From positions 50,797,885 to 50,861,884 of the forward strand of contig CAIIXF020000001.1 of NCBI GenBank assembly GCA_903813345.2: a DNA stretch of 64,000 nucleotides. Reading direction: 5' to 3'. A model generated the notes under the pieces. The model saw only the letters and a list, made by a program, of their open reading frames with translations. It did not search any database and was not told the origin of the DNA. Positions 63,178 through 64,000 of the stretch are shown here, in pieces (position 1 is the stretch's first letter; each line of letters opens with the position of its first letter). This DNA comes from Owenia fusiformis (taxonomy: Eukaryota > Annelida > Polychaeta > Sabellida > Oweniidae). The position numbers and the translations under genes were made by a program.

Positions 63178-64000
63178 AACTTTTATTATCCCATCGAACA
63201 AAGTTCGGAGGAATATAGGGAATGCCTCCGTCCGTCCGTCCATCCGGGTAATAACTCAAATACCGTTGGCCCGATTTTGTTCATAATTTGTACACATATA
63301 CCCTATGGGGGTAGAAATTCTGCTCGAAAGCCGATTTTCAAAATGGTCGCTCATTTAAAAAGTGCCGATCTTACAGTAATTTAGGTGCAATATGTAAAAC
63401 TGTAATAGCAATATGTTTTAAACGTAAAAAAATTATATAGGACATTAATAAAGCTAGAAATGTAGATATTAAAGAAGCACATGGCAGCCATCTTGAAAAA
63501 TGGCGGTCTTTACTCGTTATTTTACGATTTTTGCTTTAACTCGAAAAGTAGTGGAGCGATTTTGTTCATATTTAGTATGAGAATACTATAAGCATGGCAC
63601 ACTGTTTAACGACACTTTTGGAAGAAGGCCGCCATTTTGAAAAATGGCCCTCGTTTTAACGTATTTTACTATAACTCGAAAAGTAATGAGCGATTTTGTT
63701 TATATTTGGTATGTGAAGACTATAAGCATGGCACACTGTCTAATGACACTTTTTGTAAAGGCAGCCATTTTGAAAAATGGCCGCCATTATAACATATTTT
63801 ACTATAACTCGAAAAGTAGTGGAGCGATTTAGTTCATATTTGGTATGTGAATACTATAAGCATGGCACACTATCTAATGACACTTTTGGTAGAAGGTGGC
63901 CATTTTGAAAAATGGCCACCATTTTAACGTATTTTTCTATAACTCGAAAAGTAGTGGAGCGATTTTGTTCATACTGTACTCCGGGTATTGTTCGCGTACA
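63178..64000. mobile_element. inverted copy of the AAAATGGC/GGAC element, cut by the window end
   Basis: It reads, in reverse orientation to 7.8-10.2 kb, TTATTATCCCATCGAACAAA, a short CCGTCCGTCCGTCC run, TTTTGTTCATAATTTGTACA, and tandem units with TTGAAAAATGGCCGCCATT and TCGAAAAGTAGTGGAGCGAT. The frames at 62959 and 63644 are shadows. Confidence 0.85.

Overview
This window is an AT-rich, intron-rich animal genome segment. It is most likely from a marine invertebrate, inferred from spliced genes with GT/AG introns, metazoan-specific orthologues (Jouberin/AHI1) and a dense load of short inverted-repeat elements and satellites. I cannot name the species. There are no prokaryotic operons, rRNA or tRNA genes, or CRISPR arrays.

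Two conserved minus-strand genes dominate. From 47951 leftwards, and probably past the left edge, runs an AHI1 (Jouberin) orthologue. I could join 24 coding exons (47951 to 1858) into one uninterrupted, phase-consistent frame of 989 codons: a basic N-terminus, a C2-like region, a WD40 propeller and part of the linker towards the expected SH3 domain, which is not in the window. From 57886 to 51226 runs a complete 10-exon DDOST (OST48) gene of 436 codons. A divergent plus-strand gene starts about 170 bases from the DDOST start codon (58055 onward). It is partial, basic and acidic-rich, ends its visible part in a CxxC finger resembling a UBZ4 zinc finger, and could be a DNA-repair scaffold; I do not name it.

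Two intronless plus-strand genes sit inside AHI1 introns, opposite to their host: a 578-aa AMP-forming acyl-CoA synthetase-like enzyme (15197-16933) in an 18 kb intron, and a 391-aa seven-transmembrane receptor-like protein (26597-27772) in a 6.5 kb intron. Both have retrogene-like structure.

Much of the rest is repeats, many of one architectural type: inverted terminal repeats (TIRs) enclosing tandem satellite arrays. Examples are 7535-11631 (a TATAC-rich element containing a GGCCATTTT/GGAC element, itself internally duplicated by 1092 bases), 20503-22510 (CGGTAG array, 16-bp perfect TIRs, 5-bp target duplication), 46478-47570 (39-bp satellite foldback) and 48640-50190 (135-bp satellite rich in AGGTCA half-sites). 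There are also several hairpin elements (10381, 14834, 17905, 33294, 58735, 59955), small Tc1/mariner-like and TTAA-flanked elements, a possible solo LTR (41541-43587) and poly-C repeats (43600-45180). The oddest coding-related feature is a 96-bp tandem array (about 870-1405) on the 3' side of AHI1, which repeats an exon-like module with its splice sites.
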